Shown here: in pieces, positions 27,601 through 36,891 of the stretch
Layout of the letters: every line of letters starts with the position of its first letter
How positions within the stretch are numbered: the stretch's first letter is position 1
Assembly (NCBI RefSeq): GCF_024267655.1
Contig: NZ_CP100595.1
Location: 1,612,001 to 1,676,000 of the forward strand
Length of the DNA stretch: 64,000 nt
Direction: 5' to 3'
Origin: Arcobacter roscoffensis
GTDB lineage: Bacteria > Campylobacterota > Campylobacteria > Campylobacterales > Arcobacteraceae
Notes under the pieces: model-generated
Seen by the model: only the letters and a program-made list of their open reading frames with translations
Database searches by the model: none
Told to the model about the DNA's origin: nothing
Made by a program: the position numbers and the translations under genes

Positions 27601-28173
27601 ATGAAAAAAGGATTAGAAAAATTTTATGAATTAGTTGAGGCTTTTGAGTCTCTTCCGACTATTGGTAAAAAGTCAGCTTTAAGATTGGCATATCATGTTG
27701 TAATGAATGATAATTATTGTGGTATTAAAATTGCCCATAGTATTGAAAATGCTTTAAAAAATATAACAAAATGTGTTAAATGTGGTTCTATGAGCGAACA
27801 TGAAATATGTGAGTTTTGCTTAGATGATTCAAGGGATAATACAAAACTATGTATTGTTCAAAGTGCTAAAGATATATTTATTATTGAAGATTCTAAACAA
27901 TTTGATGGAAAATACTTTGTAATTGAAGAGTTAGATCAAGAAGCAATTGATGCTTTAAATAGATTTGTTCTTGAAAATGAAGTTGAAATGGTTTTGTTTG
28001 CTATAACACCATCAATTGCAAATGATGCTTTTATTTTGTTTATTGAAGATAAATTAAAAGATAAAAATATTCAGTTTTCAAAAATAGCTCAAGGTGTTCC
28101 AACCGGTGTTAGTTTAGAAAACGTAGATATTTTATCTCTATCAAAAGCTATACAAAGTAGGGTGGAAGTTTAA
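27601..28173 (+). CDS. recR: Recombination protein RecR
   Basis: 190 residues. Part of RecFOR, loading RecA at gaps. Helix-hairpin-helix ESLPTIGKKSALRLAYH at about 15-30, zinc motif CVKCGSMSEHEICEFC, and a Toprim domain beginning LCIVQSAKDIFIIE. The C-terminus is slightly shortened compared with E. coli RecR. It converges with the PAS gene and the stop codons overlap by 4 nt. Apparent leaderless start. Confidence 0.96.
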   Translation: MKKGLEKFYELVEAFESLPTIGKKSALRLAYHVVMNDNYCGIKIAHSIENALKNITKCVKCGSMSEHEICEFCLDDSRDNTKLCIVQSAKDIFIIEDSKQFDGKYFVIEELDQEAIDALNRFVLENEVEMVLFAITPSIANDAFILFIEDKLKDKNIQFSKIAQGVPTGVSLENVDILSLSKAIQSRVEV

Positions 28174-28577
28174 ACTCTTCCTTCCTCTTTGTTCCAAGTA
28201 GCATAAAGTTCCTCAGCTGCTGAGATTTCTTTAGGAGAGGCTTTTCTTCTACAAGACATGTACCCTTTAGAACCATCACATGACTCAAATGGATATACTG
28301 TTGCATATACCCAATAATACCCACCTGATTTTGTAGCGTTCTTTACATACCCTGTCCAAATTTCACCTCTTTGTACTGTGTCCCATAATGACTTAAATGC
28401 CTTACTTGGCATATCCTTATGTCTTACCATACTATGAGGTTTTCCTAATAGCTCTTCTATTGAATACTCTGCTATACTACAAAAATCACTATTGGCAAAT
28501 CTTATTATTCCCTTTGCATCCGTCTCACTTACTAAAAACGCATAATCATCTAATACTGTTTCTTGTCCTGCTGCCAT
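28170..28577 (-). CDS. PAS-domain energy-taxis protein (CetB/Aer-like)
   Basis: 135 residues, a single PAS domain of the Aer type (FAD-binding in relatives): VSETDAKGIIRFAN, MVRHKDMPSKAFKSLWDT, IWTGYVKNATKSGGYYWVYATVYPF. Without a membrane or signalling domain of its own it must act through a partner, and the gene 9 nt upstream encodes a receptor without an obvious sensing domain. This matches the CetA/CetB bipartite redox-taxis system of Campylobacter jejuni. FAD binding is inferred from the family. Confidence 0.88.
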   Translation of the reverse strand: MAAGQETVLDDYAFLVSETDAKGIIRFANSDFCSIAEYSIEELLGKPHSMVRHKDMPSKAFKSLWDTVQRGEIWTGYVKNATKSGGYYWVYATVYPFESCDGSKGYMSCRRKASPKEISAAEELYATWNKEEGRV

Positions 28578-28586
28578 ATCTTACCC

Positions 28587-29984
28587 CTAAAACTTTTTGC
28601 TCTTAGCATCTTCAACTAATAAATTAGCCATCTGTGACACTTCGTTTGAAATACTTGTTGTTTGATTTGCTTCGTTTGCATTCTCTTGTGTAACTCTATC
28701 AAGCATTGTTACTGCATCATTAATCTGCTCAATTCCACTCATTTGCTCTTTTGAAGAATTACTAACATCTTCAATAATAGAAATAGTTTCATTAATATGA
28801 TTGTTTAATGTTTCATATCCATTAATCATCTCATCTGAAATCTTTTTACCTGAATTTGCTTTTTCATTTGCATCTTCAACTAAAACTTTAATATCCTTAG
28901 CAGCCTCAGCTGATCTAGCTGCAAGATTTCTAACTTCTTGAGCAACAACAGCAAAACCTTTACCAGCTTCACCAGCAGTAGCAGCTTCAACAGCAGCATT
29001 TAGTGAAAGGATATTTGTTTGGAAAGCAATTTGGTCAATAATAGTAATAGCTTCGTTAATAGAAGATACCTTAGTATTAATTTCCTCCATAGAAGAAGCA
29101 GTTTGAGAAGCTAAAGTTCTACCATTAGAAACAGCACCTCTAACAGTATTACCTAAATCAGCCATTTTAGAAGCATTGTTAGCATTATTTCTAGTAATAG
29201 AAGTAATTTCTTCTAAAGAAGCAGAAGTTTGCTCTAGTGATGCTGCTTGTTCATTTGCTTTAGTAGAAAGGTTATGCATTGAGTTTCTCATGATTGATGA
29301 GTTTTGCTCTAACTTTTGTCCATTTTCTAGGTTTGTTTGGGCATGATTAGATAAGGCATCACCTAAAGTATTAATACTAGTCATTACTTCAAGCATATTA
29401 TCTCTGATATCAAATGGAATATCAATTTTTTTTGTAAAATCATCATTTGCATAAGCAGTAGATGTCTCTTTGATACTATTCATATTTCTTTCTAAAACAT
29501 CTAACATCTGATTTAGTGATTTTCTTAAAGCACTAACCATAAAGTTTTTAGAATCAGATTTAACTCTACATTTAAAGATACCTTGTTCTACTTTATTAAG
29601 TGTCAAAATAATTTCACCTAATACTTTCATATCTTCTTTTCTCATAGCATCAAAAGTGTCATAATAGTCATTCATTTCATGAAGAATTAAACCTATCTCA
29701 TCATTTTTTATATATTTTGCTTTTTCAACTGTATTTGATCTCATAAAAGTAAAGTTTACAATATCACCCATATACTTTTTAAATCTATTAATACCACCAA
29801 GAATTCTGTTTTTTGCTGCATTTGTTGTATAAAAAATCAGCAATCCAAAAACAATATTTATAGCTATAATTGCTATCATATCAGATGCTGTATAAATCGC
29901 CATTATACTTATACATGCAAATCCTATTTGAGTTAATATCATATTAACCCAAAGCCTCTTATTGGTACTCATGTTTGTAAACAT
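28587..29984 (-). CDS. Methyl-accepting chemotaxis protein (CetA-like)
   Basis: About 465 residues. Two closely spaced membrane helices (from [17 protein letters not shown]) with almost no periplasmic loop, HAMP-like linkers, and a full MCP signalling domain whose hairpin tip reads [20 protein letters not shown] and [17 protein letters not shown]. The missing periplasmic domain and the PAS gene just downstream indicate a CetA-type partner for energy taxis. I prefer the ATG at 29984 (MFTNM), preceded by AAAAGGCAAAATA. An ATG at 30032 would add 16 residues. Confidence 0.9.
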   Translation of the reverse strand: MFTNMSTNKRLWVNMILTQIGFACISIMAIYTASDMIAIIAINIVFGLLIFYTTNAAKNRILGGINRFKKYMGDIVNFTFMRSNTVEKAKYIKNDEIGLILHEMNDYYDTFDAMRKEDMKVLGEIILTLNKVEQGIFKCRVKSDSKNFMVSALRKSLNQMLDVLERNMNSIKETSTAYANDDFTKKIDIPFDIRDNMLEVMTSINTLGDALSNHAQTNLENGQKLEQNSSIMRNSMHNLSTKANEQAASLEQTSASLEEITSITRNNANNASKMADLGNTVRGAVSNGRTLASQTASSMEEINTKVSSINEAITIIDQIAFQTNILSLNAAVEAATAGEAGKGFAVVAQEVRNLAARSAEAAKDIKVLVEDANEKANSGKKISDEMINGYETLNNHINETISIIEDVSNSSKEQMSGIEQINDAVTMLDRVTQENANEANQTTSISNEVSQMANLLVEDAKSKKF

Positions 29985-30054
29985 TATTTTGCCTTTTATT
30001 CTAATTACTAGTTCATTATTTTTGCTCTTCATTATTATTATAGTAAATATTTGA

Positions 30055-30060
30055 TAAAAT
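30055..30060 (+). promoter_or_regulatory. -10 element, leaderless geometry
   Basis: TAAAAT (in TTGATAAAAT) ends 6 nt before the ATG at 30067, with no Shine-Dalgarno between. Same geometry as recR and the EamA gene. Confidence 0.45.
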
Positions 30061-30066
30061 GACTAC

Positions 30067-30240
30067 ATGAAAAAAAGAATTATTTGTCAAAAATGTGTAA
30101 ATTATTTTGTTACATGGGAACAGGGTAGACCCCATGGTTGTAAGGCTTATGGCTTTAAATCTAAGATTATACCCTCTATGGTTGTAAAAAACTCAAGTGG
30201 TTTTGAATGTAACTTTTATCAACAAAAAAACCTTAAATGA
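30067..30240 (+). CDS. Small conserved Cys protein, 57 residues
   Basis: Short frame starting MKKRIICQKCVNYFVTW, with PHGCKAYGFKS in the middle and SGFECNFYQQK near the end. Four cysteines (CQKC, one in GCKAY, one in ECNFY) suggest zinc binding. I recall very similar small proteins in many proteobacteria, sometimes wrongly labelled uracil-DNA glycosylase; the function is unknown. It starts from what looks like a leaderless promoter and lies between the divergent chemoreceptor and the dUTPase gene. Confidence 0.8.
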   Translation: MKKRIICQKCVNYFVTWEQGRPHGCKAYGFKSKIIPSMVVKNSSGFECNFYQQKNLK

Positions 30241-30358
30241 TTATTTATAACTATGCAAATCACATAAAAAGTATACTTTTTATATAAAATCTATTATTCA
30301 TTGAATTTTAGATACTATTACAAAAATAAATACAACTATATATTATTAGGAGACAAGT

Positions 30359-31282
30359 TTGTTATATAAAGACTTAAAAGACAGCATAAAATCATTGGGA
30401 TTTTTATCAATTGAAGATTTTGTGCAATACATCGGTGTAACACCATCTGATGTTTTAGAATGGGAAGAAAAAGATCAAGTACCATATACTATATCTTTAA
30501 TTATTCATTTACTAAAAGGTGAAAAAGAATTACCAAATAATACAACTCTAGATAATTTAGTAGAAGAGTGTTTACCTTTAGCTGAACTATTAGAAGAAGC
30601 TTCATCTTTTCCTCATAAATTAGAAGAAATGTTTTTATTACAAAAAGAGCTTAATGACTCTACGAATGGTAAAAACTGGGAGCTAGGAAGAAACAAGTTT
30701 GGCAAAGAAATAAACTGGCTTAGATGTATTCATATGGAAGTTGCTGAACTTATAGACTCAACTCCATGGAAACACTGGAAAAATATCAATTCTGAACCAG
30801 ATATGAAGAATATACATGTAGAATTAGTTGATATTTGGCACTTTTTAATGTCATATATTTTACAAGAAACAAATGTTCCTAAGGCTGTATCTTTAGTAAA
30901 TACTCATTGCATTTATGAAGCTGTTGTTGATGTAGATGTAAGGGTTATGGTGAAAGAAGCAGAAAAACTATCTTACATAGCTTTAGCAATTGAAACAAAT
31001 AACATGCCTTCATTTAGTGGTGTTGAAAGATTTATTGATCAATTCTTTAGATGTTGTAAGGTATCAGGTTTATCATTTACTTGGCTTCAAAAACTTTACA
31101 TTGGAAAAAACTGTTTAAATAAATTTAGACAAGACAATGGATATAAAGAAGGAACATATATAAAAGAATGGAATGGAAAAGAAGATAATGTAATCATGGT
31201 TTCACATTTAGAAACAATGGATAATGTTAGCTTTGAAATTTTATATAATAAACTTGAAGAGTCTTATAGCAAATGTAAATAA
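30359..31282 (+). CDS. dut: Dimeric dUTP diphosphatase with N-terminal extension
   Basis: 307 residues. All-alpha dimeric dUTPase (MazG-like fold) converting dUTP to dUMP. Metal-binding Glu127/Glu130 in HMEVAELIDS, TPWKHWK, and Glu155/Asp158 in VELVDIWHFLMS. The core begins near residue 85. The preceding 80 or so residues (DFVQYIGVTPSDVLEWEEKDQVP) look like a Cro/C1-type helix-turn-helix and are absent from the Campylobacter enzyme as I know it. Start is a TTG at 30359, decided by TTAGGAGACAAG just upstream. Confidence 0.9.
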   Translation: MLYKDLKDSIKSLGFLSIEDFVQYIGVTPSDVLEWEEKDQVPYTISLIIHLLKGEKELPNNTTLDNLVEECLPLAELLEEASSFPHKLEEMFLLQKELNDSTNGKNWELGRNKFGKEINWLRCIHMEVAELIDSTPWKHWKNINSEPDMKNIHVELVDIWHFLMSYILQETNVPKAVSLVNTHCIYEAVVDVDVRVMVKEAEKLSYIALAIETNNMPSFSGVERFIDQFFRCCKVSGLSFTWLQKLYIGKNCLNKFRQDNGYKEGTYIKEWNGKEDNVIMVSHLETMDNVSFEILYNKLEESYSKCK

Positions 31283-31285
31283 TTT

Positions 31286-31318
31286 TATAGCTAAAAAGGG
31301 TTTCCCTTTTTAGCTATA
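31286..31318. terminator. Bidirectional terminator
   Basis: Perfect 15-bp stem (TATAGCTAAAAAGGG / CCCTTTTTAGCTATA) with a 3-nt loop. It lies between the convergent dUTPase and carbonic-anhydrase genes and includes the stop codon of the latter. Confidence 0.8.
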
Positions 31319-31810
31319 ATCATTTTTATAATCTACATAATGTCCAGCGTGTTTAATTAAACCTTCAACATCCTCATCCGTTAGCTGTTTTACAACTTTT
31401 GCAGGACTTCCCATAATTAAACTTTTAGGTGGGAACTTTTTACCTGATGTAACTAAAGAATTAGCTCCAACAATTGAACCCTCACCAATTACAGCATCAT
31501 CAAGAATAGTAGCACTCATACCAATCAAACAATTATCTTCAATTTTACAACCATGAAGCATTACTTTGTGCCCAATAGTAACATTATCACCAATAATCGT
31601 AGAAGTATGTGTATCTGTATGAATCATAGATAAATCTTGAACATTTGTATTTTTACCAATTCTAACTTTATTTACATCTGATCTAATTACACATTGAAAC
31701 CACACAGAAGAGTTCTCACCAATTACTACATCACCAATTATATCAGCACTTGGAGCTACCCAAGCAGATGAATCAATTTGAGGATAGTGCTCTTTAAATT
31801 TTAATATCAT
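31310..31810 (-). CDS. Gamma-class carbonic anhydrase-like hexapeptide protein
   Basis: 166 residues forming a left-handed beta-helix (repeats such as ADIIGDVVIGENSSVWF and VTIGHKVMLHGCKIEDNCLIG). The metal histidines of the gamma-CA/YrdA family are present (MIHTDTHT and IGHKVMLHGC). Family members form trimers. Some hydrate CO2 and others, such as YrdA/PaaY, have other or unknown activity. The gene stands alone, with start AGGAAGCAAT-ATG. Confidence 0.92.
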   Translation of the reverse strand: MILKFKEHYPQIDSSAWVAPSADIIGDVVIGENSSVWFQCVIRSDVNKVRIGKNTNVQDLSMIHTDTHTSTIIGDNVTIGHKVMLHGCKIEDNCLIGMSATILDDAVIGEGSIVGANSLVTSGKKFPPKSLIMGSPAKVVKQLTDEDVEGLIKHAGHYVDYKNDYS

Positions 31811-31871
31811 ATTGCTTCCTAAATTTTTTAGGATTATTATAACTTGTGATTTTTAAAAATGCAAATAAGTT

Positions 31872-34457
31872 TTACTTATTTGCACTATATTTTAAAATTA
31901 TTGGTTTACTATAATTTGGAACATCATCATATGTAAATATTGCATAATATTTATCAATATCCATTGCTCCAAAATCATCATAAGTATAAACATCTTTACC
32001 TGCATAAAGCTTTTGCCCATCATAAGAAGAGTAAGGAGCTCTAAATGGATTTTTAATGACCTTTACTCCTACAAAATCAATATCTACTGGATTTTCCCAT
32101 GTGATTTTCACTTTTCCATTATCTTCAAATATTTTTGCATTTTTAACTTGAGCTAGTGGACTTCTTCGCTTAGGGATATGCTCTATTATAAGTTTTGGAG
32201 AAAGTGAAATATTTTTAATTTCCCAAGAAACTTTTTTGTCTTTCAATACTTTTTTAGATGAAGTAGGCTTTAAAACAAAAGATACATTTGTTTTATCCTT
32301 TACCTTTTCATTTAAAATTTTCTCTGAGAATGTATCAAACATAAAGTATTGAGTCTGATTATTCTTAAGCTCAGTTGCACTTACATCATAACCTATATTT
32401 TGGATAATCTCTCTATTTGCAATGCTCTCATAAGATTTTTCTATATTGTCATCTACAAATTCTATATGAAATCTGATATCATCTTTTATGTATATTTTTG
32501 TTGAGTTCAACTCAAAGTATGCTTTTGTAATCATACTGCTTTCATAAGGAGGCAAAGAGGCTAAATTAAACTCAAAAGTAGAATATATTTTTGATCCATT
32601 TTCATCAAAACCTGCTGTTATTTCATCGTCTTTTATTTCATTTTTACTTATTGTATGAACATTTGTTGGATATAAAGCTGTAATTTCAGGTTTTAAAGTA
32701 TATGTTAGTTCAAGTCTTGGCCTATAAGGTAAACCAAAACCAAATTTCCCATAACCTATATCCCATTGCATCATTTGTCTTGATCTTCCAATTCTAAGCT
32801 CTTTTGGACCTTCAACTCTTAAAATGATTTTATTATCATGAATAGATTTCTTAAGGAATTCACACTCCATTGCTGATAATTCCCAAGTTCTCCAAATACC
32901 TTGAGTTAATTGATGAGATTGAGTAGGTCTTCCTATATATTTAATAAGTTTCATGTTTTCAACATCATCAAAATCAGTAATATCACCCATTTGTGTTTGA
33001 TCAACAATTGCCACATTCCACTCACCATATTTTTCAATAGTAGTTGAAACTCTATTTATTGGGTATAAATTAAATTCAGCATGTTTAATCATTGCGCTTT
33101 GAGGTAATGAGTTTACATTTATGGTAATTACAGCATATGAAACACCTTTATTCTCATCAACACCAACAAATAATGAGTTAACACCAAAATGTTTGGCATT
33201 GTCATTGATATTTTCAGATACATAACCTGTTTCATTTTTACTAGCGTAATATGTTCTGCTAAACTCATCATATTCTAAATTTGTTTTTATTTTAACTTGT
33301 GGACAATAGGGTGATTTGATACCTGTTTTACTATTTACAGCTCTTATATTATAGTAATAATCTTTATTTGAAAAAAGATTAATATCATTAAATTCTAAGT
33401 TTTGTGTTCTAGCAATTAGATTATTATCATTACAAAAAGATTTATCTTTTAAACTTCTATATATTTCAAAAAATACATTTTCTTGCTTTTCATACTCCCA
33501 TTTAAGGTTTACATGGGAAGAACCAATTTCAACTACTTCAAAAGATTCCACTCTTTTTAAAGCAAAATCACTATAATTTGGAACTTCTGATACTGTACTT
33601 AGTAATGCAGGAATATGTTCTCTTAAATGCTCGTTCATATCATCCATATAATCACTTATATTTCTAGTACCAACTTCCACTACTGTTGAAATAATACCCT
33701 TTGAATAGTAAAATTCTCTACCACTTCCAGAAATAAGCTTCGCAGGAGGTTTTCCTTGATGAATACCATATTCTCTTCCAGATATTTTTCTAATTTCTTC
33801 TGCCATATTTGCACATATTGTATTCATGTCTGTCGTATCAATTGTATCTTCGTGCCTAAAATCATGAGCAGGGAAAAATACATTTCCTTGAGAATGGTAA
33901 TCTAAAGCAATAGTTATATTTTCATGGCTTTCTACAAAATCTTTTAAAGCTTTTGTTTCTGGCTCTGAAAAAGGCTGTGGACCACCATATACATTTGATG
34001 TAGTAAGACTTGATTTTATAAAACCAATAGGAAAGTTTCTATTTAAATCAACTCCATAAGTTCCATCAGCGTTTACACGTCTATTTTTTCTCCAGAAAGA
34101 AAAATGATTTCTTGAATACTCATATCCATCAGGATTTGCACAAGGAACCATATAAATAGTTGTATTTTCTAAATATGACCTAATTTTAGGGTCACTTTCA
34201 TAATTTTCTAAAACATAATTTGCAAACTCTATAGCCAATTCATGTCCAACCCATTCTCTTGCATGTATAGTTCCTGTATAAAATAATGCAGGTCTAGAAG
34301 AAGCGGTTTTAATATCTTTAGAAATTGTAATAACATTTATATCTCTTTTTTCCCACGTTTGTCCTATAGAGTCCAAACTAAAATAAAGAGGATATTTTTT
34401 TTGTAATTCTTTAAATATATCAGTTGACTGAGTATATGATCTATAAAGTTGTTTCAA
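31872..34457 (-). CDS. M14 zinc carboxypeptidase with C-terminal beta-sandwich domains
   Basis: 861 residues. The M14 domain (about 5-290) has zinc ligands His65, Glu68 (IHAREW) and His188 (YHSQG), Asn139-Arg140 (DLNRNF) for the substrate carboxylate, and catalytic Glu261 (VVEVGT). Then a fibronectin-III-like domain (about 303-392), two DNRLRE-like beta-sandwiches (about 395-575 and 580-755), and a final FnIII-like domain. Despite these surface-protein-like domains there is no signal peptide. Start TTG at 34457 with AGGAGAATAAG, directly after the ATP-grasp gene. It probably trims C-terminal residues from the product of the two ligases encoded upstream; that role is inference. Confidence 0.9.
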   Translation of the reverse strand: MKQLYRSYTQSTDIFKELQKKYPLYFSLDSIGQTWEKRDINVITISKDIKTASSRPALFYTGTIHAREWVGHELAIEFANYVLENYESDPKIRSYLENTTIYMVPCANPDGYEYSRNHFSFWRKNRRVNADGTYGVDLNRNFPIGFIKSSLTTSNVYGGPQPFSEPETKALKDFVESHENITIALDYHSQGNVFFPAHDFRHEDTIDTTDMNTICANMAEEIRKISGREYGIHQGKPPAKLISGSGREFYYSKGIISTVVEVGTRNISDYMDDMNEHLREHIPALLSTVSEVPNYSDFALKRVESFEVVEIGSSHVNLKWEYEKQENVFFEIYRSLKDKSFCNDNNLIARTQNLEFNDINLFSNKDYYYNIRAVNSKTGIKSPYCPQVKIKTNLEYDEFSRTYYASKNETGYVSENINDNAKHFGVNSLFVGVDENKGVSYAVITINVNSLPQSAMIKHAEFNLYPINRVSTTIEKYGEWNVAIVDQTQMGDITDFDDVENMKLIKYIGRPTQSHQLTQGIWRTWELSAMECEFLKKSIHDNKIILRVEGPKELRIGRSRQMMQWDIGYGKFGFGLPYRPRLELTYTLKPEITALYPTNVHTISKNEIKDDEITAGFDENGSKIYSTFEFNLASLPPYESSMITKAYFELNSTKIYIKDDIRFHIEFVDDNIEKSYESIANREIIQNIGYDVSATELKNNQTQYFMFDTFSEKILNEKVKDKTNVSFVLKPTSSKKVLKDKKVSWEIKNISLSPKLIIEHIPKRRSPLAQVKNAKIFEDNGKVKITWENPVDIDFVGVKVIKNPFRAPYSSYDGQKLYAGKDVYTYDDFGAMDIDKYYAIFTYDDVPNYSKPIILKYSANK

Positions 34458-34458
34458 C

Positions 34459-35961
34459 TTATTCTCCTATTTTTAATCTAGACTTTAACTGAACTAGTTT
34501 ATTCTTTCCTATTCCATCAATCTGCTTTAATTCATCTATTGTAGTAAAGCCATCAATAGTATCTCTAAAGTCTAAGATAATTTTTGCTAACTTTGAGCCT
34601 ATACCTTTGATTTTTCTTAAAGTATCAACATCAGCACTATTTATATCAATTCTCATATCATCAATATTATCATCCCATACTTTTAAAAGCTGTTCATCTA
34701 TTGACTCTAATTCTAATAAATCACTAGTATCAGTTACAATATTTTCTTTTAAATACTCATGTATTTCTAATGCAAGTTCTTCTTCCATACCATGTAAAGT
34801 CATAATATCAGTTAATGAAGCACAATTTAAATTTATTTTATCAAGGCTAAATTCATTTTTTAAAGGCTTATTGTTTAATTCTTTTTTTATTGGTAGGTCT
34901 TTTGGATTAATAGAAGCAGGATAATCTAAATCATTTGACTGTTCAGTAATTTCCATATCAAAATCATCTTTTGGATCATTTATGTACCAAGTTCCATCAC
35001 AAGAAGGCTTATATTTGCTAAAACCAATATGTCTCATAGTTCTTAGTAATGATGAATCAATTTTTCCTAACTCTTCCCATGAGAATAGGGGAACATGTGG
35101 CATACCAAATCTTCCATTTGAGAAGTCCCACATTAAGTATTGACCAATCCAATCTCTAATATAAGGGAAGGCTGCAAAAGCTGTTGCACACTCTAATATA
35201 TAAGGTTTATCAGTTTTAGCACAAATAGCAATATCACAAGCCCAATATTCTGCTTTTGCTGCTTTACTTGCTTCTACTGCTAATTCTAAGGCATTCATAG
35301 GTACATTTTCATATGACATTGAACCACCCTGAGAAGTATTTGTAATCCATTCACCTTCTCCTGAAAATCTCCAAAATGCACAAATTGGTTTATGTCCTAT
35401 TAACATAACTCTTAAATCCCCTGAATATTTTAAATCAATCGCATCTTGAGTATAAATAGGACTATATTTTTTCTCATCTAATAGTTTTTTCGCTTCTTTA
35501 TAAGTATCAGCTTTATGCACATAATATCCACCATAATTTGATGGCCCATATGATCTTTTAATAATTTGAGGATATGAAGCTTTATTTTTTAAGTAGTTAA
35601 AACCTTTTTTATTATCATAAAAAATTTTAGTTTTTGGAATACTAAGATTGTTTTTCTCACAAAATAGTGTTACATTCTCTTTTGATTTGTTTGAGAACTG
35701 TGTTTGAAGTGATGGCACAAACCTAACATGTGGCAACTCTTTAGATATTTCTACAAAAGTATCATAAGCAGTTGCAGGTATATTACCAATTAGAATATCA
35801 ATCTTCTTTTTTTTAACCTCTTTAATAAATCTTTCTTTATCATTTTTCCAGTGATATACAACTTCTTCAATTTTATCAGGCCAACCTTTGAAATTTGAAT
35901 GATCAAAGAATCTTAAAACATAATCAAGATATAAAAATCCTAACTTTGGTAATTTCTGCAT
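34459..35961 (-). CDS. ATP-grasp protein fused to two helix-hairpin-helix units
   Basis: 500 residues. Residues 1-300 are an ATP-grasp fold (IIKRSYGPSNYGG nucleotide loop, GDLRVMLIGHKPICAFWRFS, Asp243 and Glu257 as probable metal ligands). The usual ExN triad reads ECA at Glu257-Ala259, so the conserved Asn is lost and activity may be altered. Residues 376-430 and 438-498 are ComEA-like helix-hairpin-helix units (INLNCASLTDI; INSADVDTLRKIKGIGSKLA; IDGIGKNKL). An ATP-grasp/HhH fusion is very unusual. No signal peptide. The operon also holds a second ATP-grasp and two peptidases. Confidence 0.85.
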   Translation of the reverse strand: MQKLPKLGFLYLDYVLRFFDHSNFKGWPDKIEEVVYHWKNDKERFIKEVKKKKIDILIGNIPATAYDTFVEISKELPHVRFVPSLQTQFSNKSKENVTLFCEKNNLSIPKTKIFYDNKKGFNYLKNKASYPQIIKRSYGPSNYGGYYVHKADTYKEAKKLLDEKKYSPIYTQDAIDLKYSGDLRVMLIGHKPICAFWRFSGEGEWITNTSQGGSMSYENVPMNALELAVEASKAAKAEYWACDIAICAKTDKPYILECATAFAAFPYIRDWIGQYLMWDFSNGRFGMPHVPLFSWEELGKIDSSLLRTMRHIGFSKYKPSCDGTWYINDPKDDFDMEITEQSNDLDYPASINPKDLPIKKELNNKPLKNEFSLDKINLNCASLTDIMTLHGMEEELALEIHEYLKENIVTDTSDLLELESIDEQLLKVWDDNIDDMRIDINSADVDTLRKIKGIGSKLAKIILDFRDTIDGFTTIDELKQIDGIGKNKLVQLKSRLKIGE

Positions 35962-35970
35962 TTTCTCCCC

Positions 35971-36873
35971 TTATTTTTTTGTTTTTTTATCAATTAAGTT
36001 TGCGATTAACTCTATTTTTTTATCGTTAAAATCAAGTCCAAGTTTTTCTTGTTCTGGTGTTGCAAAAGCTGGAATTCCATTTACTTCTAAAACAATATAT
36101 TCTTCTTTTTTTCTATCATAGATAATATCAACACCTGCAATATCAAGTCCTGTAACTTTAACAGCTTTTAGTGCCAAATTGATTACATCATCATTTGGTT
36201 CTCTAACAAAAACACTTCCTCCACTGGTAATATTTGTTTTCCAACTACCTTCACTTGCTTTTCTACCATAGCAAGCAACATATTGACCATCTACAATATC
36301 AACTCTATAATCAGTATTATCATAATCAATAAATTTTTCAACATAAAAGTATCTTAAATCCATTTGATTCAAAAATGGAATTAACATGTCTAAAGTTTCA
36401 CGATTTTCTATTTTTGTAAGACCAACTCCACCCCAACCGTCAGTTGGTTTGTATACCATCTTACTCCATTTTTTCATTATTTCTTGAAGATGGTGTGTGT
36501 CATCTCTATGACAAAGCTTATAATCTGCTGTTTGAATCTTATTGCGTCTTAAAAGAAAAGATGTATGAAATTTGTCTTCTGTTAATTCAAATGCATCGTA
36601 AGAATTAATCATAGGTATCACATGATTTAAAGCTTTATACAAATACATTTGATATTGAGTTTGTTCACCCGCATTATAAGAAAAGAATAAGTCTAATTTA
36701 TCAAGTTTTATACCGTCGTATAATATGTGCCCATTCTTTGCTATTGCATTTCTTAAGTTTATATCAGCAATAACATCTATATCTCTTTGTTTAAGTTGCT
36801 TAATTAGTTTTTCTTGTATCTTATCTCCACCACCATTTTGGTATAACCACATACCAATCTTTCTATTCCCCAT
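35971..36873 (-). CDS. RimK-like ATP-grasp ligase
   Basis: 300 residues, complete ATP-grasp: YKPTDGWGGVGLTKI (Lys142 and glycine loop), DYRVDIVDGQYVACYGRK, SWKTNITSGGS, and the metal triad Asp249 (GVDI), Glu263 and Asn265 (VLEVNGIPAF). Such enzymes form an amide bond through an acyl-phosphate, adding an amino acid to a carboxylate (RimK, glutathione or coenzyme F420 ligases). Start has AAGGGG. It is 10 nt before the fused ATP-grasp gene and 19 nt after the M20 peptidase gene. Acceptor and donor are unknown. Confidence 0.92.
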   Translation of the reverse strand: MGNRKIGMWLYQNGGGDKIQEKLIKQLKQRDIDVIADINLRNAIAKNGHILYDGIKLDKLDLFFSYNAGEQTQYQMYLYKALNHVIPMINSYDAFELTEDKFHTSFLLRRNKIQTADYKLCHRDDTHHLQEIMKKWSKMVYKPTDGWGGVGLTKIENRETLDMLIPFLNQMDLRYFYVEKFIDYDNTDYRVDIVDGQYVACYGRKASEGSWKTNITSGGSVFVREPNDDVINLALKAVKVTGLDIAGVDIIYDRKKEEYIVLEVNGIPAFATPEQEKLGLDFNDKKIELIANLIDKKTKK

Positions 36874-36891
36874 AGTACCCCTTCTATATAG

